64,000 bases of DNA from Caldilineaceae bacterium. GTDB taxonomy: Bacteria; Chloroflexota; Anaerolineae; Caldilineales; Caldilineaceae. Location: positions 930,001 to 994,000 of the forward strand of contig JADLDO010000028.1 in assembly GCA_020846635.1 (NCBI GenBank), written 5' to 3'. Below the pieces are notes generated by a model. It was not told where the DNA came from and searched no databases. It saw only the letters and a list, made by a program, of their open reading frames with translations. This document shows positions 17,412-27,925 of this stretch, piece after piece; the first letter of the stretch is position 1, and each line of letters opens with the position of its first letter. The position numbers were made by a program, and so were the translations under genes.

Positions 17412-19226
17412 TCATCCTGGCTCACCACCCGGCCCTATTTTGTCGGGATCGACTTCTGGGCCCTGGCGGACCAGCCAGGTCTGTGCATCGGCGTATGCCT
17501 CATCTGTGGATTGACCGCGGACGGGGGTGGCTTCATACACTCGTACCGGCCCAGTCAGGTGGAGCTTGCCTGTGCGGATAATCTGCTCATATACCCCCCT
17601 GCTGATTCCGGTCAGGTACAGCCGCCCGTTCACTGCCTGTAACTTGCGCGCATAGTTAGCCAACATATCCACCAGGGTCGCACCGACCGTCGTACGGCCG
17701 CGCAGGCGCAGGATCACGACAGGATTCTGCGCGCCTCGGGGCTCGGGTAGCAGCCGCTCTAGTGTGCGCGCGCCTGCGTAAAAGAGATTGCCATAGACAT
17801 CGAGCACCGTTACATGGTTCGATGATAGCTGTTCTGGTGCCTTCTGCTCTTCGATTTCTCCAGAGGAATCTTTCACAAGTTCGACCACCGAAATATCGGT
17901 CGAAGATTCACTCAGATAGAGAAAGGCCGAGAGCACGACCCCAATGCCCACAGCAACCTCGATGGGTAGAAAGAGCGTTGCTGTGAACGTGGCGATAATC
18001 GCTAGGCGAGAAGGCAAGCCGGTCTGCCAGATGGAGACAACCTCCGACGGCTTGATCGTCTTGAACCCTACATTGATGAGCAGCGCGCCCAGAGCAGGCA
18101 TGGCGATATAGGCAATCAGGCTGGGAAAGACCAAGACGATCAACGTCATCCATACGCCTGTAAAAATCGCCGACCAGCGTGTACGCGGGCTGGCGCTGAG
18201 GCTGAGCGCGGTCGCGCTCAACGAGCCACCGACCGGCAGCCCCCGAAAGATGCCCGCGGCGATGTTCGCTGCCCCCTGGGAAAGAAAGTCACGCGAGAGC
18301 CTACGGCGCGAACCATCCGGGTTGGGGACGCTCTGGCTAACCCCCGCCGCTTGCACGAGGGTAATCACGGCGACGGCAAACGCACCGGTGATTACGTTCG
18401 TGGTTAGATGGGAGAGTGACGGCAGGAATGGCATCGGTATGCCAGGGGGAATCTCGCCAACATCTCGGACGATCTCCACGCTCTCCAGACGGAAAAGCGC
18501 CACAAGGATGGAGGGGGCAATAATCGCCACCAGCGAACTAAAGTTACCCACCCTGGTTCGTGGCAGCGTGATGACCAGGATCAGGGTGAAGATGGCTAGC
18601 CCAAGCGATATCAGGTTGATTTGGCTCGCATTGGCTATGACGTTGATCGTCTGTGCGATCTTGTTGTTGCCCGCCGGATCATAGCCTGTTATGGTGGGGA
18701 TTTGGCTTAGGATCATGAGCATAGCGATGCCGGTGAGAAAGCCGGTCATCACCGAATAGGAGACAAAGCGCACCAGACGCCCCGTCCCCAGCAGGCCCAA
18801 CAACACCTGAAAGAGACCGACAAGAATGACCATCGTAAAGAGCGCACTATCGCGTTGTTCTCCAGGTGGCAGGCTGGAAAGTGTCTGATTTGCCGCCAGC
18901 GCTGCGGCACTGGTGGCAGTGATCACCATCAGTTGCGTGCTGCTGAGGAATCCCCCTACAAAGGCTCCTGCCGCGCTTCCATAGAGGCCGTAGACCGGGT
19001 TCACTCCGGCGAGGATACCGTTTGCCATGCCGTCGGGTGTGCTGCCGATGGCACTGTTCAACCCAGCAACAATGTCCTGGCGAAGCGAAGCGCCACGCGG
19101 CAGCCGCGGCCCGAGGTGATTGGCGACTGCTTCTCGCAATTTGCTCAGCCCAGGTTGGTTGATCTCAGGCTCTGGTTGGCGCGTTTCCGTCGACTCCATC
19201 TCCATCTTGTTTTCCGCTTTCTTCAT
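17412..19226 (-). CDS. SulP family anion transporter with STAS domain (copy 2)
   Basis: 604 residues. Same layout as the adjacent paralogue: ILAGVNPVYGLYGSAAGAFVGG, SQSVPNPDGSRR, FRGLPVGGSLSATALSLSASPRTRWSA, and a STAS domain near the C-terminus (VTVLDVYGNLFYAGART). The hydrophilic N-terminal 45 residues differ from copy 1. Its start overlaps the stop of the YetF-like gene by 4 bp (ATGA), so the two are probably translationally coupled. The order yetF-like, SulP, SulP on one strand implies one operon. Confidence 0.9.
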   Translation of the reverse strand: MKKAENKMEMESTETRQPEPEINQPGLSKLREAVANHLGPRLPRGASLRQDIVAGLNSAIGSTPDGMANGILAGVNPVYGLYGSAAGAFVGGFLSSTQLMVITATSAAALAANQTLSSLPPGEQRDSALFTMVILVGLFQVLLGLLGTGRLVRFVSYSVMTGFLTGIAMLMILSQIPTITGYDPAGNNKIAQTINVIANASQINLISLGLAIFTLILVITLPRTRVGNFSSLVAIIAPSILVALFRLESVEIVRDVGEIPPGIPMPFLPSLSHLTTNVITGAFAVAVITLVQAAGVSQSVPNPDGSRRRLSRDFLSQGAANIAAGIFRGLPVGGSLSATALSLSASPRTRWSAIFTGVWMTLIVLVFPSLIAYIAMPALGALLINVGFKTIKPSEVVSIWQTGLPSRLAIIATFTATLFLPIEVAVGIGVVLSAFLYLSESSTDISVVELVKDSSGEIEEQKAPEQLSSNHVTVLDVYGNLFYAGARTLERLLPEPRGAQNPVVILRLRGRTTVGATLVDMLANYARKLQAVNGRLYLTGISRGVYEQIIRTGKLHLTGPVRVYEATPVRGQSTDEAYADAQTWLVRQGPEVDPDKIGPGGEPG

Positions 19227-19801
19227 TCAAGCTCAATGCGAACGGTCTGTACGCCATTAGCAACGGATATATCTTGTATGCGTGGTTCATGCTCATAGGG
19301 AATAACACTGATCTGTCCATTCCGCTCTAGGTAGGCAAGCCGGATTTTCGAAGGATCCGTCTGCTTGGCTTGTAGCCGGATCGCTTGGATAAGATCCTGC
19401 TCCGACACGCCGGATTGCCGCACTCCCTGCTGCTGAATCTCACCATCTTTGATCAACAAGACCGGGTTTCCCTTCACGATAGAACCGAACCAATCGGTAC
19501 GAAATGCAACAACTGCCAAGAGGGTATGCAATGCGATCATCACAATGCCTGCTAGCAATGTCGGGACAAACGGAGCCGAACCATTGATGGCGCGGCTCAT
19601 GACCGAGCCAATCATGATAGAGACGATGAAATCAAACGCGGTTGCCTGGCTCAGCAACCGCTTGCTCCCCAAGCGCACAATCGCCAATGTGAACGCATAG
19701 ATGGCGAGCGTGCGCAGCGCCATCTGGAGCGCGCCCACATCCCCCACATCGAGGCCGAGTCCTAAAAGGGCCTGAACTTGCTCCCATATCGCCTGGGCCA
19801 T
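19223..19801 (-). CDS. YetF/DUF421 family membrane protein
   Basis: 192 residues. Three hydrophobic segments (about residues 25-105) are followed by a small soluble domain, with the family marks RLGSKRLLSQATAFDFIVSIMIGS and the later GNPVLLIKDGEI. The C-terminal part ends with ERNGQISVIPYE, typical of YetF domains. Proteins of this group are found with spore, membrane-potential and stress functions; the role is unknown. It is first in the operon with the two SulP genes. Confidence 0.88.
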   Translation of the reverse strand: MAQAIWEQVQALLGLGLDVGDVGALQMALRTLAIYAFTLAIVRLGSKRLLSQATAFDFIVSIMIGSVMSRAINGSAPFVPTLLAGIVMIALHTLLAVVAFRTDWFGSIVKGNPVLLIKDGEIQQQGVRQSGVSEQDLIQAIRLQAKQTDPSKIRLAYLERNGQISVIPYEHEPRIQDISVANGVQTVRIELE

Positions 19802-19842
19802 GTCACGTCACTTTCTTGTTCGATCACTGCGAACGAAAGGCG

Positions 19843-21528
19843 TTAGCCGGCAGATGAACTGCTCGCCGTGGCTGTGTGATACTTCACCTCGCGCGTGCCG
19901 AAAATGTCAAGGTCAAAGGGCGCATGATCAGCGCCGATCTCCTTCTCCACCAGTGCGTGCAGCTTTTTGAGCATCTGCTCCACAAGTGCCGGATCATGCT
20001 TTGGATGGTCGGGATGCCCGATATTCTGCAACTCACCTGGGTCGTTCACCAGGTCATAGAGGGCCACGTCATTGTTGGCATACAAGTCTTGCAGGGTGGT
20101 TGGGTTGTTATAGGAATCCGGACTGAACCAGCGCACCAGCTTATATTGCCCATCCACGACGGCGCGGTAAAAAGTTCGTTTGCTAAAGTCGGGCGCGCCA
20201 AAGCTCTCTCCTACCTCCTTGAGCAGCGCCTCCGAGTTGGTGAACTCATTGCCAGGTGAGAGATCCATCTTACTCAGACTTGCGGGCGCGCCCGTTTGTG
20301 ACCACTCCAGATCGAGGGAGCCTAACCCGTCCCAGCAGATGAGCGCGCCATCGCCGGGACTCTCCTCGCTGCCGCGCGGCCCATCCTGATCGGGGTTGAG
20401 GATCGCCCCTTTGAGGCTGCGCCCCTTGAGCAGTGGGTAACGCTGGCTGATCTCTTGCTCGCTGAGGCCCGCAAAGTCCAACAGCGTGGGCGCAAGGTCA
20501 AGATGCGAGCCGATGGCATCCGTCCGCTTGCCCTGTGGCCCGCCGGGTGTACAGACGGTCAGGTTGACAATGGTGATCTCCTCATAAGTAACGGCCCCTT
20601 TTTGCTGCATTTGATGCGCGCCGTTCATCTCACCGTGGTCGCCGGTGAAGATCACGACTGTGTTCTCCCATAGATTGCCGCGATCCAGTGCCTCCAGAAT
20701 CTTGTAGAACTGCATATCAACCAGGCGCATACAGTTGACCAGGTAGTTGCGGCGGCGAATCCAAAGATCGGGGCGATCTTCGGGAATGTGCCCGTAATTA
20801 AATTCGATGCTCTCCTTATAGGCAAGCACGCCATAGGGCTGTAAGTGAAAGTCATCGTGCAGATTATCCGGCAGACCCACATCCCACTCTTTGTCGAACC
20901 AACCCAAGCGCTGCTGTGGCGTCTTGAGCGGGGCCATTCCCCCTGGCGGCATCTCCACAGGGTCGGGGAGGTAGAACATAATGTCATGCGGGTTGACCAA
21001 GCTGCTCACCAACAGCCAGGGTTGGTCAAGCGTGGGCGCTTTCGTCTCCAGCCAGTCCACCGTCTCAAAGGCAACTGTGCTGTCGAGCTTCGCCCCTTCG
21101 AGAGGAGAGCCATACATTTCGCCCCAGAGTTGATAGTCGGAGAAGCCATATTCTTCAAGCGCATCCTCGCTGTAGGGCAGCCAGGAGAGATGCCATTTGC
21201 CCTTGAAGGCCGTGTAATAGCCCTGCTCGCGCAGCATCTGTCCGACGGTGGGGATGTCGTGGGAGAGCCCTTCAACCCAGCCGTAGTTGGGGTTTTCATA
21301 CGCTCCGGTGAGGTGGGCATGCACCCCTGTCCACATGGTTGACCGTGAGGGTGTGCAGATGGGGGTAGCGCAGTAGTGCCGGTCAAAGCTCACTCCTTGT
21401 GCCTCCAGCCGCTGCATGGCAGGAAAGGTCAGGTCGTCGGGCAGGCGCATGTGCGTTTCCCACTGGTCCATACACAGGATCAGGATGTTCGGTCGGTTCC
21501 CATCACTCTTTGAATTGCTGTCTGCCAT
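19843..21528 (-). CDS. Type I sulfatase (arylsulfatase family)
   Basis: 561 residues. The formylglycine motif is CTPSR with Cys58, so maturation by a formylglycine-generating enzyme (or anaerobic SME) is required; none is in the window. Other sulfatase marks are NILILCMDQ (metal Asp21), the substrate region GKWHLS and the metal site FTGDHGEM. No signal peptide is visible, so it may work in the cytosol on imported sulfated sugars. Sequence features (C-terminal half with LYDLVNDPGELQN) fit choline-sulfatase/N-sulfatase-like groups, but the substrate is not determined. It sits beside SulP anion transporters, which could handle released sulfate; that link is inference. Confidence 0.9.
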   Translation of the reverse strand: MADSNSKSDGNRPNILILCMDQWETHMRLPDDLTFPAMQRLEAQGVSFDRHYCATPICTPSRSTMWTGVHAHLTGAYENPNYGWVEGLSHDIPTVGQMLREQGYYTAFKGKWHLSWLPYSEDALEEYGFSDYQLWGEMYGSPLEGAKLDSTVAFETVDWLETKAPTLDQPWLLVSSLVNPHDIMFYLPDPVEMPPGGMAPLKTPQQRLGWFDKEWDVGLPDNLHDDFHLQPYGVLAYKESIEFNYGHIPEDRPDLWIRRRNYLVNCMRLVDMQFYKILEALDRGNLWENTVVIFTGDHGEMNGAHQMQQKGAVTYEEITIVNLTVCTPGGPQGKRTDAIGSHLDLAPTLLDFAGLSEQEISQRYPLLKGRSLKGAILNPDQDGPRGSEESPGDGALICWDGLGSLDLEWSQTGAPASLSKMDLSPGNEFTNSEALLKEVGESFGAPDFSKRTFYRAVVDGQYKLVRWFSPDSYNNPTTLQDLYANNDVALYDLVNDPGELQNIGHPDHPKHDPALVEQMLKKLHALVEKEIGADHAPFDLDIFGTREVKYHTATASSSSAG

Positions 21529-21597
21529 GATACTTCCTCCCTCCAGGAAAGGGTTGCTTGCATTCTTGCCATAGAGCCAAACAAAAGGTTTGACGTC

Positions 21598-22461
21598 CTA
21601 GACCAGTTCGGTGCTCACCTTGTTGTCGCGACTGATCGCCGTTGCGATCAACAGCAGCATGACGATGCCCAATGTGCTGGCGACGGTGATGATGAGCACC
21701 ACGTCTGGATCATTGAAGTTTTGGGTGGCGATAATCATACAGGCCGCGGTGTTGCGCTGTGCAGTGCCCAGTCCGCCTATGTCCTGAAGTTGATCGTGTT
21801 CACCGCCCATAATGTACCCAATACCGAACGCCGCCGCGATAAATCCCAAACCTGTCGCGATTGCGCCCGTCCCCAAAACGTCCATCATGTTGGGGAAATA
21901 GCCAATCAGCGTCGTAGCAAGCATCGCATACAAAGCGATGTTGCCCAGCTTGGCAATCCAGGGCTGCACTGCTTTCGACAAATCAGGCAGAAACTGCATG
22001 GCGAGCATACCGGCGGCAATCGGAAAGAGCATTTGCAGCAGCAGGGATCGGGCAATTGCCCACGCGTCTACCGAGATGCCGGACAAAAGCAGCGGCAGCA
22101 CGACCGGCACATAGGCGATCGTAATCACCATGAGCAGCATCATTGTGGTCGCCCCCAATGCGATGTCATGTTGCGAAGTCTGCGTCAGCTTGATGAGAAA
22201 CGGCGCACCGGCACACAGGCTGAAAAGTAGCAGCCCCGCTTTAACTGGCGGATCAAAGGGTGCAGAATAGAGGATCACAATCATCAGGAGTGGCGCCAGA
22301 ATGAAGTTTGCGATCAGCATCCTTGCAAAGAAATGCCAACGTTTCAAATACTCGAGAATGTCTGACAACTTTTGGGTCAAACCAACATTCAGCATCGTGG
22401 AGAGAACAAAAATCGGAACGGCGATGCTGGAGACGTTAATAAAGAATTCAAACACTCTCAT
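21598..22461 (-). CDS. Bile acid:sodium symporter (BASS) family transporter
   Basis: 287 residues from the ATG at 22461. Longer upstream frames run into the DUF1269 gene. The AAGGAGG site directly abuts this ATG, while a GTG two codons later (22455) sits at ideal distance, so GTG may be the real start. Nine or ten hydrophobic segments are present, with CAGAPFLIKLTQ and the broken-helix motif GGLGTAQRNTAACMIIATQNF typical of the family (glutamine/asparagine pair in the substrate site). Such proteins carry organic anions with sodium; the ligand is unknown. Confidence 0.82.
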   Translation of the reverse strand: MRVFEFFINVSSIAVPIFVLSTMLNVGLTQKLSDILEYLKRWHFFARMLIANFILAPLLMIVILYSAPFDPPVKAGLLLFSLCAGAPFLIKLTQTSQHDIALGATTMMLLMVITIAYVPVVLPLLLSGISVDAWAIARSLLLQMLFPIAAGMLAMQFLPDLSKAVQPWIAKLGNIALYAMLATTLIGYFPNMMDVLGTGAIATGLGFIAAAFGIGYIMGGEHDQLQDIGGLGTAQRNTAACMIIATQNFNDPDVVLIITVASTLGIVMLLLIATAISRDNKVSTELV

Positions 22462-22492
22462 CCTCCTTCTGGCGATGGGCGCGCTGTTTCTA

Positions 22493-22963
22493 TTAGGCGT
22501 TACGCAATTGGTTTGCCAACCCTTCGTCGAGGGTGGTCTGCAAGATTTTACCGCCAAAGGGGGCCAGCGCCGCGCGTAATGCATCGATGTTTCCCTGCGC
22601 TACCACCAGAAAGAGCGCCGAGCTATTCGGTTTGAGCGATTCTTTAACATCATCAACAAATTGCTGGTCTACGCCCCGATCCAGCGAAGCGCCGACCAGC
22701 GCACCACCCGCTGCACCCAGCACCAAGCCCACAAAAGGAAAGAAGAAGGTGAAAACCGCGCCCAAGAGTGCGCCAAGCCCCGCGCCGATCTTCACATCGC
22801 GGCTCAGTTCGTTGTCTACATCGACCTTGCCCGACGCATCGCTGCTTAACACGGCTGCATCTTCCAGGTTCAACAGCCCCTCGTTTTGCAACTTCTTAAC
22901 GGCCCCGCGCGCGCCCTCTGCCGCTTCGGGAGAATCAAAGGTCATCACAATCAGGTCGTACAT
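22493..22963 (-). CDS. DUF1269 family membrane protein
   Basis: 156 residues. It begins MYDLIVMTFDSPEAAEGA, the usual DUF1269 N-terminal fold, followed by a glycine-rich membrane hairpin (GAGLGALLGAVFTFFFPFVGLVLGAAGGALVG, broken by FPF) and a C-terminal domain with SALFLVV. These proteins are common in stress regulons. A good Shine-Dalgarno (GGAGG) precedes the ATG. It ends 31 bp before the BASS gene and is probably cotranscribed with it. Confidence 0.88.
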   Translation of the reverse strand: MYDLIVMTFDSPEAAEGARGAVKKLQNEGLLNLEDAAVLSSDASGKVDVDNELSRDVKIGAGLGALLGAVFTFFFPFVGLVLGAAGGALVGASLDRGVDQQFVDDVKESLKPNSSALFLVVAQGNIDALRAALAPFGGKILQTTLDEGLANQLRNA

Positions 22964-23027
22964 CGTTGCCTCCTGGTTCTATCTAGTCTCATTCAGTTGT
23001 CTAGTTTAAGCTGTTTGGTTTAAGTGG

Positions 23028-23056
23028 AGAGGGGCTGTGTGCCACACAGCCCCTCT
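23028..23056 (-). terminator. Hairpin downstream of ftsH
   Basis: Perfectly paired arms 23028-23041 and 23043-23056 form a compact hairpin 48-76 bp after the ftsH stop (23104) and 65-93 bp before the DUF1269 start (22963). There is no T-run, so it may act as a Rho-assisted stop or as mRNA 3'-end protection. Confidence 0.5.
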
Positions 23057-23103
23057 CTCGTCCGCCCCCAGGCGCTTAAGGGCCGGTCAATCTCCTCATC
23101 CGC

Positions 23104-25113
23104 TCATATCGGGGCGGGTGTCTTATCGACCGGCACCGGTTCGCCTCGTATACTGGCTGCAATTTGGTTAATCTGCTCGCCGCTGATGACCTCGTCCTCC
23201 TGTAAAACGCGGGCAATCTCATGCAGGACGGCAAGGTTTGTGTTCAGCAGGCCCATTGCCTGTTCATGCGCCTGATCGACCATCTGGCGCACCTCCTGGT
23301 CGATGAGCGTCGATGTCTCCGGGCTTAGCTCATCGCGCAGCCGCGCTTGTGTACCCAGATAGCCCATCCCCGCATCCGTCACGTAGCGCACCGGCCCCAA
23401 CGTCTCGCTCATGCCAAATTCAGTGATCATGCGCCGGGCAATCTGCGTGACCTTTTCCAGATCGTTGGAGGCTCCAGTGGATAGTTCGTCAAAGATAATC
23501 AGTTCCGCCGCGCGCCCGCCCATCAAGACAGCCATACGTTCGCGCAGCGATTGTTCCCCCAGTAGATACTGGTCTTCTTCGGGCATTTGCAGGGTATAGC
23601 CCAACGCCCCCTTCGCTGTCGGGATGATACTGACCTTATGCACCTGATCCGTTGTTGGCAGCAGATAGGCCACCAGCGCATGTCCCCCTTCGTGATAGGC
23701 CACTTTGCGCCGCACTGTGTCGCTGAGCGGTGTTTTGCGCTGTAGCCCCGCAACGACGCGCTCAATCGCCAGGTCGAAATGCTGCATTGTCACCATCGTG
23801 CTTTCCTGGCGCACAGCCAGCAGCGCGGCTTCATTGACAATGTTCGCCAGGTCAGCACCGGAGAAACCGGGCGTAATCTTGGCAATTCGCTTCAACTCTA
23901 CGTCAGGCCCCAGCTTCACATTCTTGGTATGGATATTGAGAATTTGCAGACGTCCCGGTTCAGAGGGCAGCGTCACCTGGATTTGGCGATCAAAGCGTCC
24001 GGGGCGCAGCAATGCCTTGTCCAATACCTCTGGGCGGTTGGTCGCCGCCATGATGACCACGCCGTTGTTCGGCTCGAAACCGTCCATTTCGGCAAGCAGC
24101 GCGTTGAGTGTCTGCTCCCGTTCATCGTTGGTCTGGATAGCGCCTACCGTTGAGCGAGATTGGCCGATAGCGTCAATTTCGTCGATAAAGACAATACAAG
24201 GCGCTTTGGCTTTGGCCTGCTGGAAGAGATCGCGCACTCTGGACGCGCCCACGCCCACAAACATCTCGACAAAGTCCGATCCGCTCAGCAGGAAAAAGGG
24301 TACGTCTGCTTCGCCCGCCGTTGCTTTGGCGAGTAGGGTCTTGCCTGTTCCGGGTGGCCCCACCATCAGCACACCTTTTGGCAATTTTGCACCCATCTCC
24401 GTGAAACGGTCGGGATTCTTCAGAAAATCAATGATCTCTTTGAGTTCGACCAAAGCCTCGTCTGCGCCACCCACATCTGCAAAGGTAACGCCCGTCATCT
24501 CGCCCGATATCTCGCGCGCTTTGCTCTTTCCCACAGAGAGCACATTGCCGCCGCCGCTTCTCATGCGCCGTATCAGGAAGTACCAGATAAGTAGCAAGGG
24601 CAAGAAAGGAATGATCCAGGAGAGCAGTGTAACCAGTAGATTGTTCGATGGGGCCTCAGCGCTAAAGGTAACACCCGCGGCAAGCAGATCCGCGGTCAAC
24701 TCCGGGTCCTCAATGGCGACGACGTTGTGGATTTGCGGCATGGCTGCCGCCTCTTCCGGGGCCGGCGCACCCAACCACCCAAATAGACCACCGCCTTGAT
24801 TCTCTGCCCCCGTAGTTGTCACTTCTGTGGCCGCGACTTCCGCATCGCCTTCTCCAGCCGCCACTGTATCGGATACGGCATCCGATGCTGCCACCGTCTC
24901 TGCACAGCAGGTGTAGATGATCCGATCCCCGCTAAAGGTGACCGTATCGATCTTGCCGTCTGCCAGATCCTGCCGAAATTGGCTGTAGGGGACCTCCGAC
25001 TGGTTGATCAGATAGGGTTGAATGAAAAATACTTGAATCAGCCAGATGCCCAGCAAAGTCAGCAAGAAATAGCCAATCGAGAATCCGGCTTGTTTGCGTT
25101 GTTGTTCGTCCAA
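23104..25113 (-). CDS. ftsH: ATP-dependent zinc metalloprotease FtsH
   Basis: 669 residues. Residues 11-31 form an N-terminal membrane helix, followed by an extracytoplasmic domain and a second membrane segment (about residues 165-185, [20 protein letters not shown]). The AAA+ module has Walker A GPPGTGKT (residues 252-259), Walker B IVFIDEID and [21 protein letters not shown]. The zinc protease motif is HEGGH at 474-478. The extracytoplasmic domain has an extra Cys pair (CC) and a roughly 50-residue acidic Ala/Glu/Thr insertion. It degrades membrane and regulatory proteins. Direct repeats upstream suggest regulation. Confidence 0.95.
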   Translation of the reverse strand: MDEQQRKQAGFSIGYFLLTLLGIWLIQVFFIQPYLINQSEVPYSQFRQDLADGKIDTVTFSGDRIIYTCCAETVAASDAVSDTVAAGEGDAEVAATEVTTTGAENQGGGLFGWLGAPAPEEAAAMPQIHNVVAIEDPELTADLLAAGVTFSAEAPSNNLLVTLLSWIIPFLPLLLIWYFLIRRMRSGGGNVLSVGKSKAREISGEMTGVTFADVGGADEALVELKEIIDFLKNPDRFTEMGAKLPKGVLMVGPPGTGKTLLAKATAGEADVPFFLLSGSDFVEMFVGVGASRVRDLFQQAKAKAPCIVFIDEIDAIGQSRSTVGAIQTNDEREQTLNALLAEMDGFEPNNGVVIMAATNRPEVLDKALLRPGRFDRQIQVTLPSEPGRLQILNIHTKNVKLGPDVELKRIAKITPGFSGADLANIVNEAALLAVRQESTMVTMQHFDLAIERVVAGLQRKTPLSDTVRRKVAYHEGGHALVAYLLPTTDQVHKVSIIPTAKGALGYTLQMPEEDQYLLGEQSLRERMAVLMGGRAAELIIFDELSTGASNDLEKVTQIARRMITEFGMSETLGPVRYVTDAGMGYLGTQARLRDELSPETSTLIDQEVRQMVDQAHEQAMGLLNTNLAVLHEIARVLQEDEVISGEQINQIAASIRGEPVPVDKTPAPI

Positions 25114-25163
25114 GAGTACCTCCTCGTTGTTTTTGACCTTTTTGAACTAATCATATCCAGCGG

Positions 25164-25194
25164 ACGTCACATGAACGTCACCATAAAGGGTGAC
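25164..25194 (-). promoter_or_regulatory. Candidate operator upstream of ftsH
   Basis: Two copies of ACGTCAC (25164-25170 and 25175-25181) are spaced by 11 bp, one helical turn, and overlap an inverted GTCACC/GGTGAC pair (25177-25194). They lie about 50-80 bp upstream of the ftsH start. It does not match CIRCE. Which protein binds it is unknown. Confidence 0.35.
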
Positions 25195-25258
25195 AGCGCG
25201 TCAACATTTGTGCCAATACGCCCGTACCGCGGTCGCGAGGCTAAAGCCTGTCGTGACC

Positions 25259-27112
<1,854 letters not shown>

Positions 27113-27159
27113 CTATGCAACAATGCGTGTGTGGAATGGTTGCTCGCCGCCCGCGCCGG

Positions 27160-27708
27160 CTATGGAACTAGCGTGTTTTGCAGGCCGCGCAGTCGGAAGG
27201 CAAGGACGATCATCAAGATGCCAAAGACGACAGCGTAGATGCCTATGATCCAGACCGAAGCCAGCGCGCCCGCGCCTGGCATGAGCACCAAGAGGACACC
27301 AAAGATGACGGAGGCAATACCGCCAAGAATGAGCCACCATTCACCTTCGATCTCTCGACGCAGCCGGATCGCCGCTGCAATCTGAAAGATACCCGTCACA
27401 ACGGCCCAGGCGGCAATGATATAGAGCAGGACGAGCGCGGTGATGCCCGGCCAGAGGAAGGTCAGCACGCCGGTGGCAATGCCTGCCAACCCCACAATGA
27501 TCATCATCCACCATCGCTCTACCTCTTTGCGCGCAGAGATTCCGGCGATGATCGCAAAGATGCCGTCAACCAGAGCATAGGCTCCAAAGAGTAGCACAAG
27601 TACCGCAATCGTGAGTCCGGGCCATACGAATGCTGCAATGCCAAAGAGGATCGCGGCAATGCCACGAATGAGGAACACCCACCACGTCCGGCTCATTTCA
27701 GCAAGCAT
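27160..27708 (-). CDS. HdeD family (DUF308) membrane protein
   Basis: 182 residues. Six hydrophobic segments in three pairs with the HdeD repeat (AILFGIAAFVWPGLTIAVLVLLFGAYALVDGIF; GLAGIATGVLTFLWPGITALVLLYIIAAWAVVTGIF; each broken by short polar turns). It is a paralogue of the protein at 14038, with a closer match to the canonical family. It is separated from the upstream reductase by 217 bp without genes and from uidA by 89 bp. Probably stress-related. Confidence 0.9.
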   Translation of the reverse strand: MLAEMSRTWWVFLIRGIAAILFGIAAFVWPGLTIAVLVLLFGAYALVDGIFAIIAGISARKEVERWWMMIIVGLAGIATGVLTFLWPGITALVLLYIIAAWAVVTGIFQIAAAIRLRREIEGEWWLILGGIASVIFGVLLVLMPGAGALASVWIIGIYAVVFGILMIVLAFRLRGLQNTLVP

Positions 27709-27925
27709 GGAATTACTCCCCTTTCACTTCTGAAGGTTTAGATAAAAGTTTTAGGTAAAAGGAGCTACACGCATAGGCAACAGAGAGAAGCCGGGGTTAT
27801 CTATGCAAAGTGTGACTTGTCCCCGTTGCCATGCCTTAAAGCCAGAATATCACGATCAGAGAGGTTGCATAAGTGGTAAAACAGCCAATTTAACTCGTCA
27901 AATGAATCCTTTGTGCGGGACTTTT

